Assembly: GCA_019309665.1 (NCBI GenBank)
Contig: JAFDFV010000032.1
Coordinates: forward strand, 1 to 12,866
DNA from: Deltaproteobacteria bacterium
GTDB lineage: Bacteria > Desulfobacterota > Desulfobacteria > Desulfobacterales > ETH-SRB1
Length of the DNA: 12,866 nt
Reading direction: 5' to 3'
Of this stretch, positions 1 through 6,376 are shown in pieces. Position 1 is the first letter of the stretch. Each line of letters begins with the position of its first letter. The notes under the pieces were generated by a model, which worked only from the letters and a program-made list of their open reading frames with translations, did not search any database and was not told where the DNA came from. Both the position numbers and the translations under genes were made by a program.

Positions 1-144
1 AAATTGAATCTGTTTATCAGCATTGATTGTAATAACCGGTTCAGCAAAAGATGAAACAGGGTAAAAAAAGCTATAAGAAATGATTATCAATAACATATAG
101 ATTACAATGCGCATTGGTAGTGGTTTGTAATTTTTTTTAATCAT
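1..144 (-). CDS. N-terminus of an exported protein, cut by the left window edge
   Basis: An open frame runs from ATG at 144 to the window edge (48 codons). The first ~34 residues form a classic Sec signal peptide: a basic N-terminus (MIKKNYK), a hydrophobic core (IVIYMLLIIISYSFF) and a likely signal peptidase I site after SSFA, followed by EPVITINADKQIQF. An AAGGA sequence lies just upstream of the ATG, which supports this start. It begins 28 bases after the yidD stop on the same strand, so the two are probably co-transcribed. Only the leader is visible, so the mature protein cannot be identified. It should be periplasmic or outer-membrane. Confidence 0.7.
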   Translation of the reverse strand, partial: MIKKNYKPLPMRIVIYMLLIIISYSFFYPVSSFAEPVITINADKQIQF

Positions 145-172
145 TTCATCCTTATTGTGTAAAGATAGAAAA

Positions 173-466
173 CTATTTTTCCTCATACCACCAAAAGTCA
201 TTATTTTCCACCGGGTCATAAAATCTGAAGCGGTTGTTAATCAAAATCATTGGGGTCTGTTTCATCTCATCGGCTTCATGAAAGAGACGGTCACAGGTCA
301 TTAGCCAGCCTGTGATAAGACCATGTTTTTCAAAACATTCAATACTATATTGCGAGCAGGAGGGATACATTGGACACTGCTTACCATCGATAGGTGAAAT
401 ATAATTTTTGTAAAACCTGACAAGGTACTTTTGTGCTTTTTTTCCACGGGCCTTTAAACGGGTCAT
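173..466 (-). CDS. yidD: Membrane protein insertion efficiency factor YidD
   Basis: The 97-residue product matches the YidD family (DUF37), small membrane-associated proteins thought to assist YidC-dependent insertion of inner-membrane proteins. The family signature is clear: a basic amphipathic N-terminus (residues 1-22), YISPIDGKQCPMYPSCSQYS around residues 22-41 with Cys31 and Cys37 in the conserved spacing, then ECFEKHG and a GW...CDRLF segment. The length is slightly above the usual 70-90 residues because of a C-terminal tail rich in aromatic and acidic residues. In many bacteria yidD sits between rnpA and yidC. Here it does not, so it is an isolated or second copy. A 20-base hairpin lies just upstream of the start, and no strong Shine-Dalgarno is visible. 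Confidence 0.9.
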   Translation of the reverse strand: MTRLKARGKKAQKYLVRFYKNYISPIDGKQCPMYPSCSQYSIECFEKHGLITGWLMTCDRLFHEADEMKQTPMILINNRFRFYDPVENNDFWWYEEK

Positions 467-480
467 CGTTAGAAATAGAG

Positions 481-500
481 TTCCCCACGAATCTGGGGAA
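481..500. promoter_or_regulatory. Perfect 7-bp stem hairpin upstream of yidD
   Basis: TTCCCCA (481-487) pairs exactly with TGGGGAA (494-500) around a 6-base loop. On the minus strand it lies 14-34 bases before the yidD ATG, so in RNA it would be in the 5' leader. It could be a leader structure or an operator. No T-run follows on either side, so a terminator role is not supported. Confidence 0.35.
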
Positions 501-567
501 AAGAGAAAATATGATTATAATTAAGAAAATTTTTATTATTTTCATGTTATGATTTTGGTAATAACTC

Positions 568-646
568 AGCTACTAAGACACCAACCTGCCCGCCGGACGG
601 CTTTAAAATTCATCTCTCTTCTTTGTGTCTTTGAGCCTTAGTGGCT
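568..646. repeat. Short interspersed-repeat-like element with imperfect terminal inverted repeats
   Basis: AGCTACTAAG (568-577) is the near-perfect inverse (9 of 10) of CTTAGTGGCT (637-646). The right arm reads, on the minus strand, AGCCACTAAGGCTCAAAGAC followed by ACAAAGAAGAG. This resembles the widespread 'cac-aag-gca-caaagacac' interspersed repeats of many bacterial genomes (recognised from memory, not searched). A GC-rich core, CCTGCCCGCCGGACGGC, stands out from the AT-rich flanks. It fills most of the gap between yidD and the TPR gene and has no open frame of note. Confidence 0.4.
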
Positions 647-660
647 AAACTGTTATTATT

Positions 661-1173
661 TTATTGCTGAGAATTTTTATTCAGGAAATAGTTCTTCCTT
701 TTGTTTACATATTCCGGATCAATTTTTAATGCAATTTTGTACCATCTCTTTGCCTCCGGATAGTTGTTCATCTTAAAATAAGTAGCGCCTAAATTACATA
801 CTGCTTTTATATAGACAGGGTCAAGTGCAATAGCTTTGCGAAAACATTCTTCTGCTTGTTCATATTTTTCTGTTTGCAAGTAAATAACGCCGAGGTTGTT
901 GTAGCTTAAAGGATAATCCGGCGTGAGTTCAATTGCTTCCTTATAGTATTTGATGGCCTCCGGATAATTCTTCATTTTATAATAACAAAAGCCTATGGCA
1001 TTAGAAATTTTTCCATTATGCGGATCACTGTGCAACTGATTAAGAAGATGAAGTATTTTTGTCTGGTAACGCGTTGAAAAGGGATGGGCGAAGTAAGTTA
1101 TTGATAGATTTAAGATGGTCAAAATAGAGAAAATAAATAAGAATCGATATAAAAATGAGCGGAGTTTGTTCAT
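661..1173 (-). CDS. Membrane-anchored TPR protein
   Basis: The 170-residue product starts with a basic stretch and one hydrophobic segment (about residues 8-30, FLYRFLFIFSILTILNLSI), probably an uncleaved signal anchor. Three tetratricopeptide repeats follow at about 58-91, 92-125 and 126-159, with the consensus pattern (NAIGFCYYKMKNYPEAIKYY, YNNLGVIYLQTEKYEQAEEC, NLGATYFKMNNYPEAKRWY). TPR arrays are protein-binding scaffolds, and this one should face the periplasm. The partner is unknown. The ATG at 1173 puts the hydrophobic segment at the N-terminus, but no strong ribosome binding site is visible. It shares orientation with the lipoprotein genes at 1205-1900, 31 bases away, so an operon is likely. 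Confidence 0.75.
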   Translation of the reverse strand: MNKLRSFLYRFLFIFSILTILNLSITYFAHPFSTRYQTKILHLLNQLHSDPHNGKISNAIGFCYYKMKNYPEAIKYYKEAIELTPDYPLSYNNLGVIYLQTEKYEQAEECFRKAIALDPVYIKAVCNLGATYFKMNNYPEAKRWYKIALKIDPEYVNKRKNYFLNKNSQQ

Positions 1174-1204
1174 AATTGAACTGGTAAGAATAAAAATATG
1201 TTTC

Positions 1205-1582
1205 TTAGTCTGTTGTTTCTATTCCCCCATATATATGCACTTCCTTGTATTTAAATATTCCAAGGATACTGAAGATCTCAAGATCGGCAAAATAGACCTT
1301 TTTCAGTCCGTGCTTCTTTGCAATATCTCCAATAGCATTGGAGTTAAATTCAGCATAAAAACCATAGCCGGAAAAAGGTTCCTCTATTTTGATAATTTTG
1401 CCATTTGATTGAAAGACAGATGAGGGCGTGTTATCTAAATTTATTGTCAACGGAACCCTGACAAATTTAAAAACATACCCTTTCAGAGAATCGCTGCCCA
1501 TCTTTCCAAAGGTTAAGCACCCGGCAAGAATAAAAAGGGAGAGAAGAAGGCATACAAAGACAATAAGTCTTTTACTTGACAC
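1205..1582 (-). CDS. TRL-like lipoprotein (second of a tandem pair)
   Basis: The 125-residue product has a lipoprotein signal peptide with lipobox ILAGC (Cys22). Translation starts at GTG (1582), preceded by GAGGAG eight bases upstream, a strong ribosome binding site. The C-terminal half (SNAIGDIAKKHGLKKVYFAD then LEIFSILGIFKYKEVHIYG) matches the pattern of TRL-like proteins, named from a tRNA-associated locus. It aligns by eye with the neighbour at 1604-1900: AIGDIAKKHGL...VYFADLEIFSILGI against YAAAAKNGDITVLKHADQEMQQILLGL. The insert PLTINLDNTPSS is specific to this member. It is probably anchored in the inner or outer membrane. Family function is unknown. It lies 21 bases downstream of its paralog, in one operon. 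Confidence 0.7.
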   Translation of the reverse strand: MSSKRLIVFVCLLLSLFILAGCLTFGKMGSDSLKGYVFKFVRVPLTINLDNTPSSVFQSNGKIIKIEEPFSGYGFYAEFNSNAIGDIAKKHGLKKVYFADLEIFSILGIFKYKEVHIYGGIETTD

Positions 1583-1603
1583 TATTATTTCTCCTCAGCT
1601 ATA

Positions 1604-1900
1604 TCAATCGCCGTAAACTACAACTCGCCACCTGGTATACAAGCCTAACAAGATTTGCTGCATCTCCTGGTCTGCGTGTTTCAGAACCGTTATATCACCA
1701 TTTTTGGCAGCAGCGGCATAACTTGCATCTCCCCAGGATACAAGCCACAAAAGGCTGTAGGCAGTAGCAAACCCTTTCTTTGAGCCCAAATCAGTTCTGT
1801 TAAGATCTGTATCAAAGGGAGTCCTAATATTGACATATGCGCAACCGCCGGCAGTAAAAATAATTGCAAGCACAATGGCTGGTAATATTTTAGACTTCAA
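1604..1900 (-). CDS. TRL-like lipoprotein (first of a tandem pair)
   Basis: The 98-residue product has a signal peptide ending in lipobox TAGGC (Cys20). It then shows the TRL-family features: TPFDTDLNRTDLGSKKG, a W-G-D-A-S motif (VSWGDASYAAAAKNGDI) and a C-terminal ILLGLYTRWRVVVYG. The start is TTG at 1900, supported by AAGAAGG five bases upstream on the minus strand. TRL-like proteins are small secreted or lipidated proteins of unknown function, often found as tandem paralogs, as here. It is the first gene of a leftward unit (1604-1900, 1205-1582 and perhaps the TPR gene), so the promoter should lie in the 1901-2303 spacer. Confidence 0.75.
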   Translation of the reverse strand: MKSKILPAIVLAIIFTAGGCAYVNIRTPFDTDLNRTDLGSKKGFATAYSLLWLVSWGDASYAAAAKNGDITVLKHADQEMQQILLGLYTRWRVVVYGD

Positions 1901-1969
1901 ATCAACCTTCTTGAATATAGATACATTTTTTATTTTCCCTAAACTGTCACTTGGGAGGGGGTTGTATTT

Positions 1970-2008
1970 CCCGCCGCTTACAGCTATAACCGGCTGGTTG
2001 CGGCAGGG
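1970..2008. repeat. GC-rich bulged hairpin
   Basis: CCC-GCCGC (1970-1977) pairs with GCGGC-A-GGG (2000-2008) with one bulged A. The loop contains CAGC and GCTG, which can form an inner stem. It is strikingly GC-rich against its flanks and may be a REP-like element or a transcript-end structure. Only an imperfect T-rich tract (TAGTTTGTTTTAAC) follows on the plus strand. Confidence 0.35.
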
Positions 2009-2124
2009 TAGTTTGTTTTAACAAAAACAATAATAATTTATATCATTATCTTTTTATTGGGGCAACAGTAAGTTTGTTAATTCAGATCTGTCGATTAAAT
2101 TTGCACCATTGAACGGGAAACTTC

Positions 2125-2151
2125 TTGACACACAATTAATTTTTTTATACA
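2125..2151 (+). promoter_or_regulatory. Possible sigma70-type promoter for the radical SAM gene
   Basis: An exact -35 TTGACA (2125-2130) is followed after 15 bases by TATACA (2146-2151), or after 17 bases by TACATC. The first spacing is short, and the -10 is imperfect in both cases. It lies about 150 bases before the ATG at 2304 and points toward it. Confidence 0.3.
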
Positions 2152-2303
2152 TCATTGAGTAAAAAATTAATGTTATTATCAATAATATCAATCAATTCAA
2201 TCAATATTAGTCTACTACTTACGGCTATTTGGCTAAAGAGTTTCGCCTGAAACCAGGTGATAAGGTGTTCCTTTAACTGAATCAAAATCGGAAGAGTGCT
2301 GAC

Positions 2304-3743
2304 ATGAATCTGAAAGTACTACTGGTAAGACCAAATGCTTTTTTGCCGACTTCGCAGTGGCTTCAGTCGATGTTGCGACTGGAGCCCTATGCCCAAGAAC
2401 TCATTGCCGGAGCCGTTCACCCTCCCCATGACGTGAGGATATGTGACTTGGCGGTTGAAGATAAACCGATTGATGCATTCAAACGTGTTTTACAGGGATA
2501 CCAGCCGAACCTGGTCGGTTTCGGCGGTTTTTCCAGCCAGTTCCGCACAAATCGCGAACTTGCGGCAATTACCAAGGAACTCCTGCCGAATACTATAACA
2601 TGCTTTGGAGGGGTCCATGCTTCCAGCTTGCCGACCGACTGCAAGTACCCTGACATCTTCGACTTCATCGTTCGCGGCGACGGTGTGTCCGCCATGAAGG
2701 TTGTGATCGCTGCTCTCGAGAAGAATGAGTCGCTGCCGGAGTCTGATTGGATTCTGCCCACGGCGTCGCCGAATTTCGACAAACTGGCAGCGCAATCGCC
2801 GCCGGCGCTGCATTCGGATGGCATCAACACCAAACCGCGCCGAGAACTGGTTGACATGTCGAAGTACTTCTGCATCTGCTACGGCAAACCGGGAGAGAAG
2901 ATAGACACCTTGTTTCCTGAGATTGCATGTGTGCGCACCAGCGTTGGGTGTCCAAACCGTTGCAGCTTCTGCGTGGTACACTTCCTGGCCAAAGGCAAGT
3001 ACCTCCAGCGTAAGGTCGAGGATGTGGTCGAAGAGATTGCCTCCCTACCGCAGAAATATATATACTTTGTCGATGACGAGACTTTTATCAATACAAAGCG
3101 GATGCAGCGGATGGCTGAGATGCTGCTCGAACGTGGCATCAAGAAGAAGTACATCTGCTGGGCTCGTAGCGACACGGTGTGTAAACATCCTGAGTTGTTC
3201 GATCTGTGGAAGAAAGCCGGCTTGGAGCTTGTCTACATCGGTTTCGAATCACTGGAGGATGAGAATCTCAACGCCTACAATAAAAAGGCTACGGCGTCCC
3301 AGAACAGGGAAGCCCGTGAAATTTTGCGGAAATTGAATCTCAACATTCATGCCGCCCTGATGGTGAATCCGGATTTCGAGGAGAAAGACTTTTTGACCGT
3401 CCAACGAGCGATCAAGGAAATGGCGCCGGCTGAATTCGCGTTCACTGTTTACTCACCGCCGCCGGGCACACAGGAATTCATGGAATCCCGAGACAAATTC
3501 ATCTGCGACGACCCCTGTCTTTACTACGATTGTCTGCACACGATCCTCCCAACCAAACTTCCATTGAAGAAGTTTTATCGCTACTTCTCCATCCTCTACG
3601 CATTGGGTGCAGCAAGGATTCCGGCGAAGGTCAACAAAGTGAAGCTGCCGCTGCGCGACCACATCAAGTTCGTGCTGGGCGGCATGAAATTCGGCTGGCA
3701 GATGTACCGGATGTACCGGGAATATGATCGGAAGTACTGGTGA
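2304..3743 (+). CDS. B12-binding-domain radical SAM protein, G+C-rich
   Basis: The 479-residue product has the two-part layout of cobalamin-binding radical SAM enzymes. Residues 1-130 resemble a B12-binding Rossmann domain (MNLKVLLVRPNAF, NLVGFGGFSSQF, TITCFGGVHASSLP, FDFIVRGDG). The radical SAM core follows, with the 4Fe-4S motif C216-PNR-C220-SF-C223, the acidic FVDDETFIN strand and GFESLEDENLNAYNKKAT. Such enzymes cleave S-adenosylmethionine reductively to methylate unactivated carbon or remodel rings. The substrate cannot be read from sequence. GGAAG lies about 10 bases before the ATG. Base composition is unlike the neighbours: a sample line (2701-2760) has 32 of 60 G+C, against 21 of 60 in the next gene (4321-4380). 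This suggests separate origin. An 11-base direct repeat (TGATCGGAAGT, 3725 and 3741) spans the stop. Confidence 0.85.
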   Translation: MNLKVLLVRPNAFLPTSQWLQSMLRLEPYAQELIAGAVHPPHDVRICDLAVEDKPIDAFKRVLQGYQPNLVGFGGFSSQFRTNRELAAITKELLPNTITCFGGVHASSLPTDCKYPDIFDFIVRGDGVSAMKVVIAALEKNESLPESDWILPTASPNFDKLAAQSPPALHSDGINTKPRRELVDMSKYFCICYGKPGEKIDTLFPEIACVRTSVGCPNRCSFCVVHFLAKGKYLQRKVEDVVEEIASLPQKYIYFVDDETFINTKRMQRMAEMLLERGIKKKYICWARSDTVCKHPELFDLWKKAGLELVYIGFESLEDENLNAYNKKATASQNREAREILRKLNLNIHAALMVNPDFEEKDFLTVQRAIKEMAPAEFAFTVYSPPPGTQEFMESRDKFICDDPCLYYDCLHTILPTKLPLKKFYRYFSILYALGAARIPAKVNKVKLPLRDHIKFVLGGMKFGWQMYRMYREYDRKYW

Positions 3744-3949
3744 TCGGAAGTCGGATAAAGAGAGGGCTCAGGGTTACCTTGAACCTCTGATTCGTGAACT
3801 TTTTACATTATAACTTCAAATTGTTATACTTCGCTCTAATCTTTCTCAAAGCGCTACAAGATTTTATGATGTTATTTATGGGACATGTTAAAATATATTT
3901 TTATATCACCGTCTTTGGCGACAACGAATTATTATAATTCACGTTAACA
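3744..3949. other. Intergenic spacer between the two radical SAM genes
   Basis: The 206 AT-rich bases contain an inverted repeat TATAAC (3809-3814)/GTTATA (3823-3828) with an 8-base loop, a possible operator. A weak bulged stem lies near 3770-3790, just after the first gene. No convincing ribosome binding site precedes the ATG at 3950, and no open frame or terminator with a T-run is seen. The spacing leaves open whether the two genes share a transcript. Confidence 0.4.
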
Positions 3950-5401
3950 ATGACAAAGCTTAATCAAAAGAATATTCTTCTGCTCCATCCGCTGGGCTAC
4001 CGGAAGGAAGCTGCCGGCAGGGATATCTCCAGACTGGCAAACATCGTGCCTCCTCTTGGGCTGGCAAGTATCGCTTCGTATCTGGGAAGAGAGGGCATTC
4101 ATGCGGATATTATTGACTGCTATGCAAGGCCTGACTCAGACCATCTTATACGTGATTACTTGCTAACGGTAAAACCATCCTTTATAGGTCTGAGCTGTAC
4201 AACTTCCAGCTTTCTTGACGGTATCCGCATTGCAGCGCTGGCCAGGAGTTTTTTGCCTGACATAAAGATTGTATTCGGCGGTCCCCATGTTTCAGCTCTT
4301 AAAAATCGAGTGCTTGAAAATTTTTCAGTAATTGATTTTGTTGTAGTTGGTGAAGGTGAGCAGACCCTTACTGAACTTATTGAGAAAGGTAATGAAGAAG
4401 CTCATTCAGTGCAGGGAATAGTATATCGTGATGCGAATGGAGAGATTTGTTTTACTGGTTACAGAACTAAGGCAATCGACCTTGATACTCTTCCATTTCC
4501 TGCTTATGAGAAGCTTGCAGGATATCCTGATGTATATAAACTGCTCATTTTTAACTATCCCAAGTCTCCAAACTCAAGTTGCATATCAAGCCGCGGTTGT
4601 CCATATTCCTGCAGTTATTGTGACAGGTCGGTGTTCCGCCGCAGTTTTCGGTATAACTCGGCAGAGTATATGTATGAGCATCTAAGATATCTTAAAAAGC
4701 GTTTCGGAATACGTCATATTATTTTTTATGACGATCAGTTTACTTTCAACCGTCAGAGAATTGAAGATTTTACTCGGATGTTACTTGATCGACCTCTGGG
4801 AATGACTTTTAACTGCGTTGTCAGGGCAGAGCATATAGATTTAGAACTTCTTCGCCGGTTGAAAGCATCTGGCTGCTGGATGATTAGTCTTGGTATCGAA
4901 ACAGGCGATGAGGATCTTCTGGCACAACACCGTCGAAATGTGAATTTGAATCTTTTGGCAGAAAAGATACGTTTGATAAAAAAGGTGGGAATACGTACTA
5001 AGGGGCTTTTGATGATAGGATTACCGGGCGAGACAGATGACAGCATCAAAAAGACAATGAAGTATGTCTTTTCGCTTCCTATAGACGATATCAATCTGGC
5101 AAAGTTTACTCCTTTTCCTGGGGCGCCGGTTTACGAAAATATACATAAGCTTGGAAAATTTAATGAAGACTGGGAAAAAATGGACTGCATGCACTTCCAG
5201 TTCATTCCGAATGGGATGACCAGGGCGCAGATGGAAGAGCTCTTCCAGATGTTTTACAAAACCCATTTTTTGCGCCCCAAAGTCCTTTGGAATTATACTA
5301 CAATGCTGTGGCGTTCTCCTGATAGTTGGTTACGTTTTATTCTAAACATTGCAGATTTTCTTAATTTTGCTAAAAGCAACAAACGGTTGGGATGTACCTG
5401 A
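3950..5401 (+). CDS. B12-binding-domain radical SAM protein (BchE/HpnJ-like layout)
   Basis: The 483-residue product is a second, clearly different cobalamin-type radical SAM enzyme. The N-terminal B12-like domain (about 8-150) shows NILLLHPLGYR, VPPLGLASIASYL, ADIIDCYA, FIGLSCTTSSF, FGGPHVSAL and FVVVGEGEQTLTEL, typical of the family. The core has C217-PYS-C221-SY-C224, FYDDQFTFN, MISLGIETGDEDLL and GLLMIGLPGETDDSI. The C-terminus (TPFPGAPVYENI...MTRAQMEELF...RFILN) matches the usual tail of lipid- and pigment-modifying members. Those include oxygen-independent cyclase and hopanoid-locus proteins, a resemblance from memory. Its composition is AT-rich like the operon at 5459-11909, with which it is convergent (57-base gap). 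It may serve the same pathway, but this is inference. Confidence 0.85.
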   Translation: MTKLNQKNILLLHPLGYRKEAAGRDISRLANIVPPLGLASIASYLGREGIHADIIDCYARPDSDHLIRDYLLTVKPSFIGLSCTTSSFLDGIRIAALARSFLPDIKIVFGGPHVSALKNRVLENFSVIDFVVVGEGEQTLTELIEKGNEEAHSVQGIVYRDANGEICFTGYRTKAIDLDTLPFPAYEKLAGYPDVYKLLIFNYPKSPNSSCISSRGCPYSCSYCDRSVFRRSFRYNSAEYMYEHLRYLKKRFGIRHIIFYDDQFTFNRQRIEDFTRMLLDRPLGMTFNCVVRAEHIDLELLRRLKASGCWMISLGIETGDEDLLAQHRRNVNLNLLAEKIRLIKKVGIRTKGLLMIGLPGETDDSIKKTMKYVFSLPIDDINLAKFTPFPGAPVYENIHKLGKFNEDWEKMDCMHFQFIPNGMTRAQMEELFQMFYKTHFLRPKVLWNYTTMLWRSPDSWLRFILNIADFLNFAKSNKRLGCT

Positions 5402-5458
5402 TTATTGTTTGTTTGACCACATGGAATGTCATTTCAGCGCTGCGATTCCGGATAAATA

Positions 5459-6322
5459 TCATTTGCGTGAGACCTGTTTGGCTAATTTGGACATAGCTTG
5501 TCTGTCGGATCTAGAAATTTTAAAACCCTTTGATATTCCTAAATCGTCGTTCAAAGGATCAAAGAAGGCTAAGCCGGCAAAAAGATCTACTATTTCAAGG
5601 GGGTGAACCTCAAGCCTGATGCTCATAGAGGGTATCTGTGCTTGAGCACCTATGGCCCAAAAATCACGGGCCCTCTGGTACATTTTATCTGTAGGGCGTT
5701 TCAATCCTGCACTATGTTGAGATATCGCATAGACTCCGCCTGTATAGGCCCTTGTTTCCATAAATGTACGTGCCTCAAAGGGGAAAAACTCAATAAAGTC
5801 ATCAACTGTAGCACGAGCCGATAAATGTCGTCTGTTAAAACCAAACATGGCCTCTCCTGCGGAAATCTGAGCACCGGCAGCGACATACTTGGTTGCATAG
5901 GCAGATGCTCCAACCCCAAAGCTTGGGCCTACTTCCAAAGTAATGAGATCAATCGTATCCAACAAACGATTTGGAATGTATAAGAGAATCTTACCAAGCC
6001 ATCCGAAATCATCGTTATGTACCCTATTAGACATATTTGAACCCAATAGTTTCTTTTTCGTAAGAACTGAAAGGTTGGGTTTGGCATCCAGTGCTTTTTT
6101 TATAAAAGCCTGTGCCTCGTCATCGTCCGGTTCGGCATCCAGGAGAGCCTTAGACAAGATGATTGTCTGAGGATATTTTTCTTCATCTAAATAATTTTGA
6201 GCTTTCTTTTTTATTTCGTTAAATGACGTATCATATACTTTCTGATTAAATGTGGCACAACCTGCTATACCTATGACAATTACGAAAAGAAAACATAACC
6301 TTACTACTCTTATAATACTCAT
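5459..6322 (-). CDS. Lipoprotein of unknown function at the end of the acyl-assembly operon
   Basis: The 287-residue product starts with a lipoprotein signal peptide and lipobox GIAGC (Cys22). Residues about 35-85 look helical and TPR-like (IKKKAQNYLDEEKYPQTIIL then AEPDDDEAQAFIKKAL). The rest is rich in glycine and short apolar strands (LDTIDLITLEVGPSFGVGAS, AAGAQISAGEAMFGFNRRHL) and ends with HPLEIVDLFAGLAFFDPLNDD, suggesting an envelope beta-rich fold. I recognise no named family. The start is well supported by AAAAGGGAGGG a few bases before the ATG. It lies 54 bases downstream of the ligase stop on the same strand, so it may be co-transcribed. A link to export or anchoring of the pathway product is only a guess. 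Confidence 0.65.
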   Translation of the reverse strand: MSIIRVVRLCFLFVIVIGIAGCATFNQKVYDTSFNEIKKKAQNYLDEEKYPQTIILSKALLDAEPDDDEAQAFIKKALDAKPNLSVLTKKKLLGSNMSNRVHNDDFGWLGKILLYIPNRLLDTIDLITLEVGPSFGVGASAYATKYVAAGAQISAGEAMFGFNRRHLSARATVDDFIEFFPFEARTFMETRAYTGGVYAISQHSAGLKRPTDKMYQRARDFWAIGAQAQIPSMSIRLEVHPLEIVDLFAGLAFFDPLNDDLGISKGFKISRSDRQAMSKLAKQVSRK

Positions 6323-6376
6323 TTTTATTCCCTCCCTTTTTAATTAGTGGTTGGACGAGAACTGCTAATTTCCCCA

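Larger units (their letters stand above)
1901..2303. other. Divergent intergenic spacer, 403 bases
   Basis: This AT-rich gap separates the leftward lipoprotein genes from the rightward radical SAM genes and must hold promoters for both. Visible content: a bulged hairpin at 1970-2008; a plus-strand TTGACA at 2125-2130 with TATACA at 2146-2151; a run of CAAT units around 2179-2206; and a 21-codon open frame at 2211-2276 without a start codon. No RNA gene was recognised. Confidence 0.6.

Noticed and set aside
2417..3662. Several long open frames antisense or out of frame within the first radical SAM gene (for example 2490-2981 minus, 2923-3336 plus)
   Set aside because: They lie inside a clear radical SAM coding frame in G+C-rich sequence, where stop codons are rare. 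Their translations are Arg/Ser/Cys-rich and match no family pattern.
5423..5449. Bidirectional terminator between the convergent genes
   Set aside because: Only a 5-bp stem (GGAAT/ATTCC) with a 17-base loop is present, and no T-run follows on either strand.
5349..5824. Plus-strand frames across the end of the lipoprotein gene
   Set aside because: They are shadows of the lipoprotein frame, without ribosome binding sites or recognisable domains.
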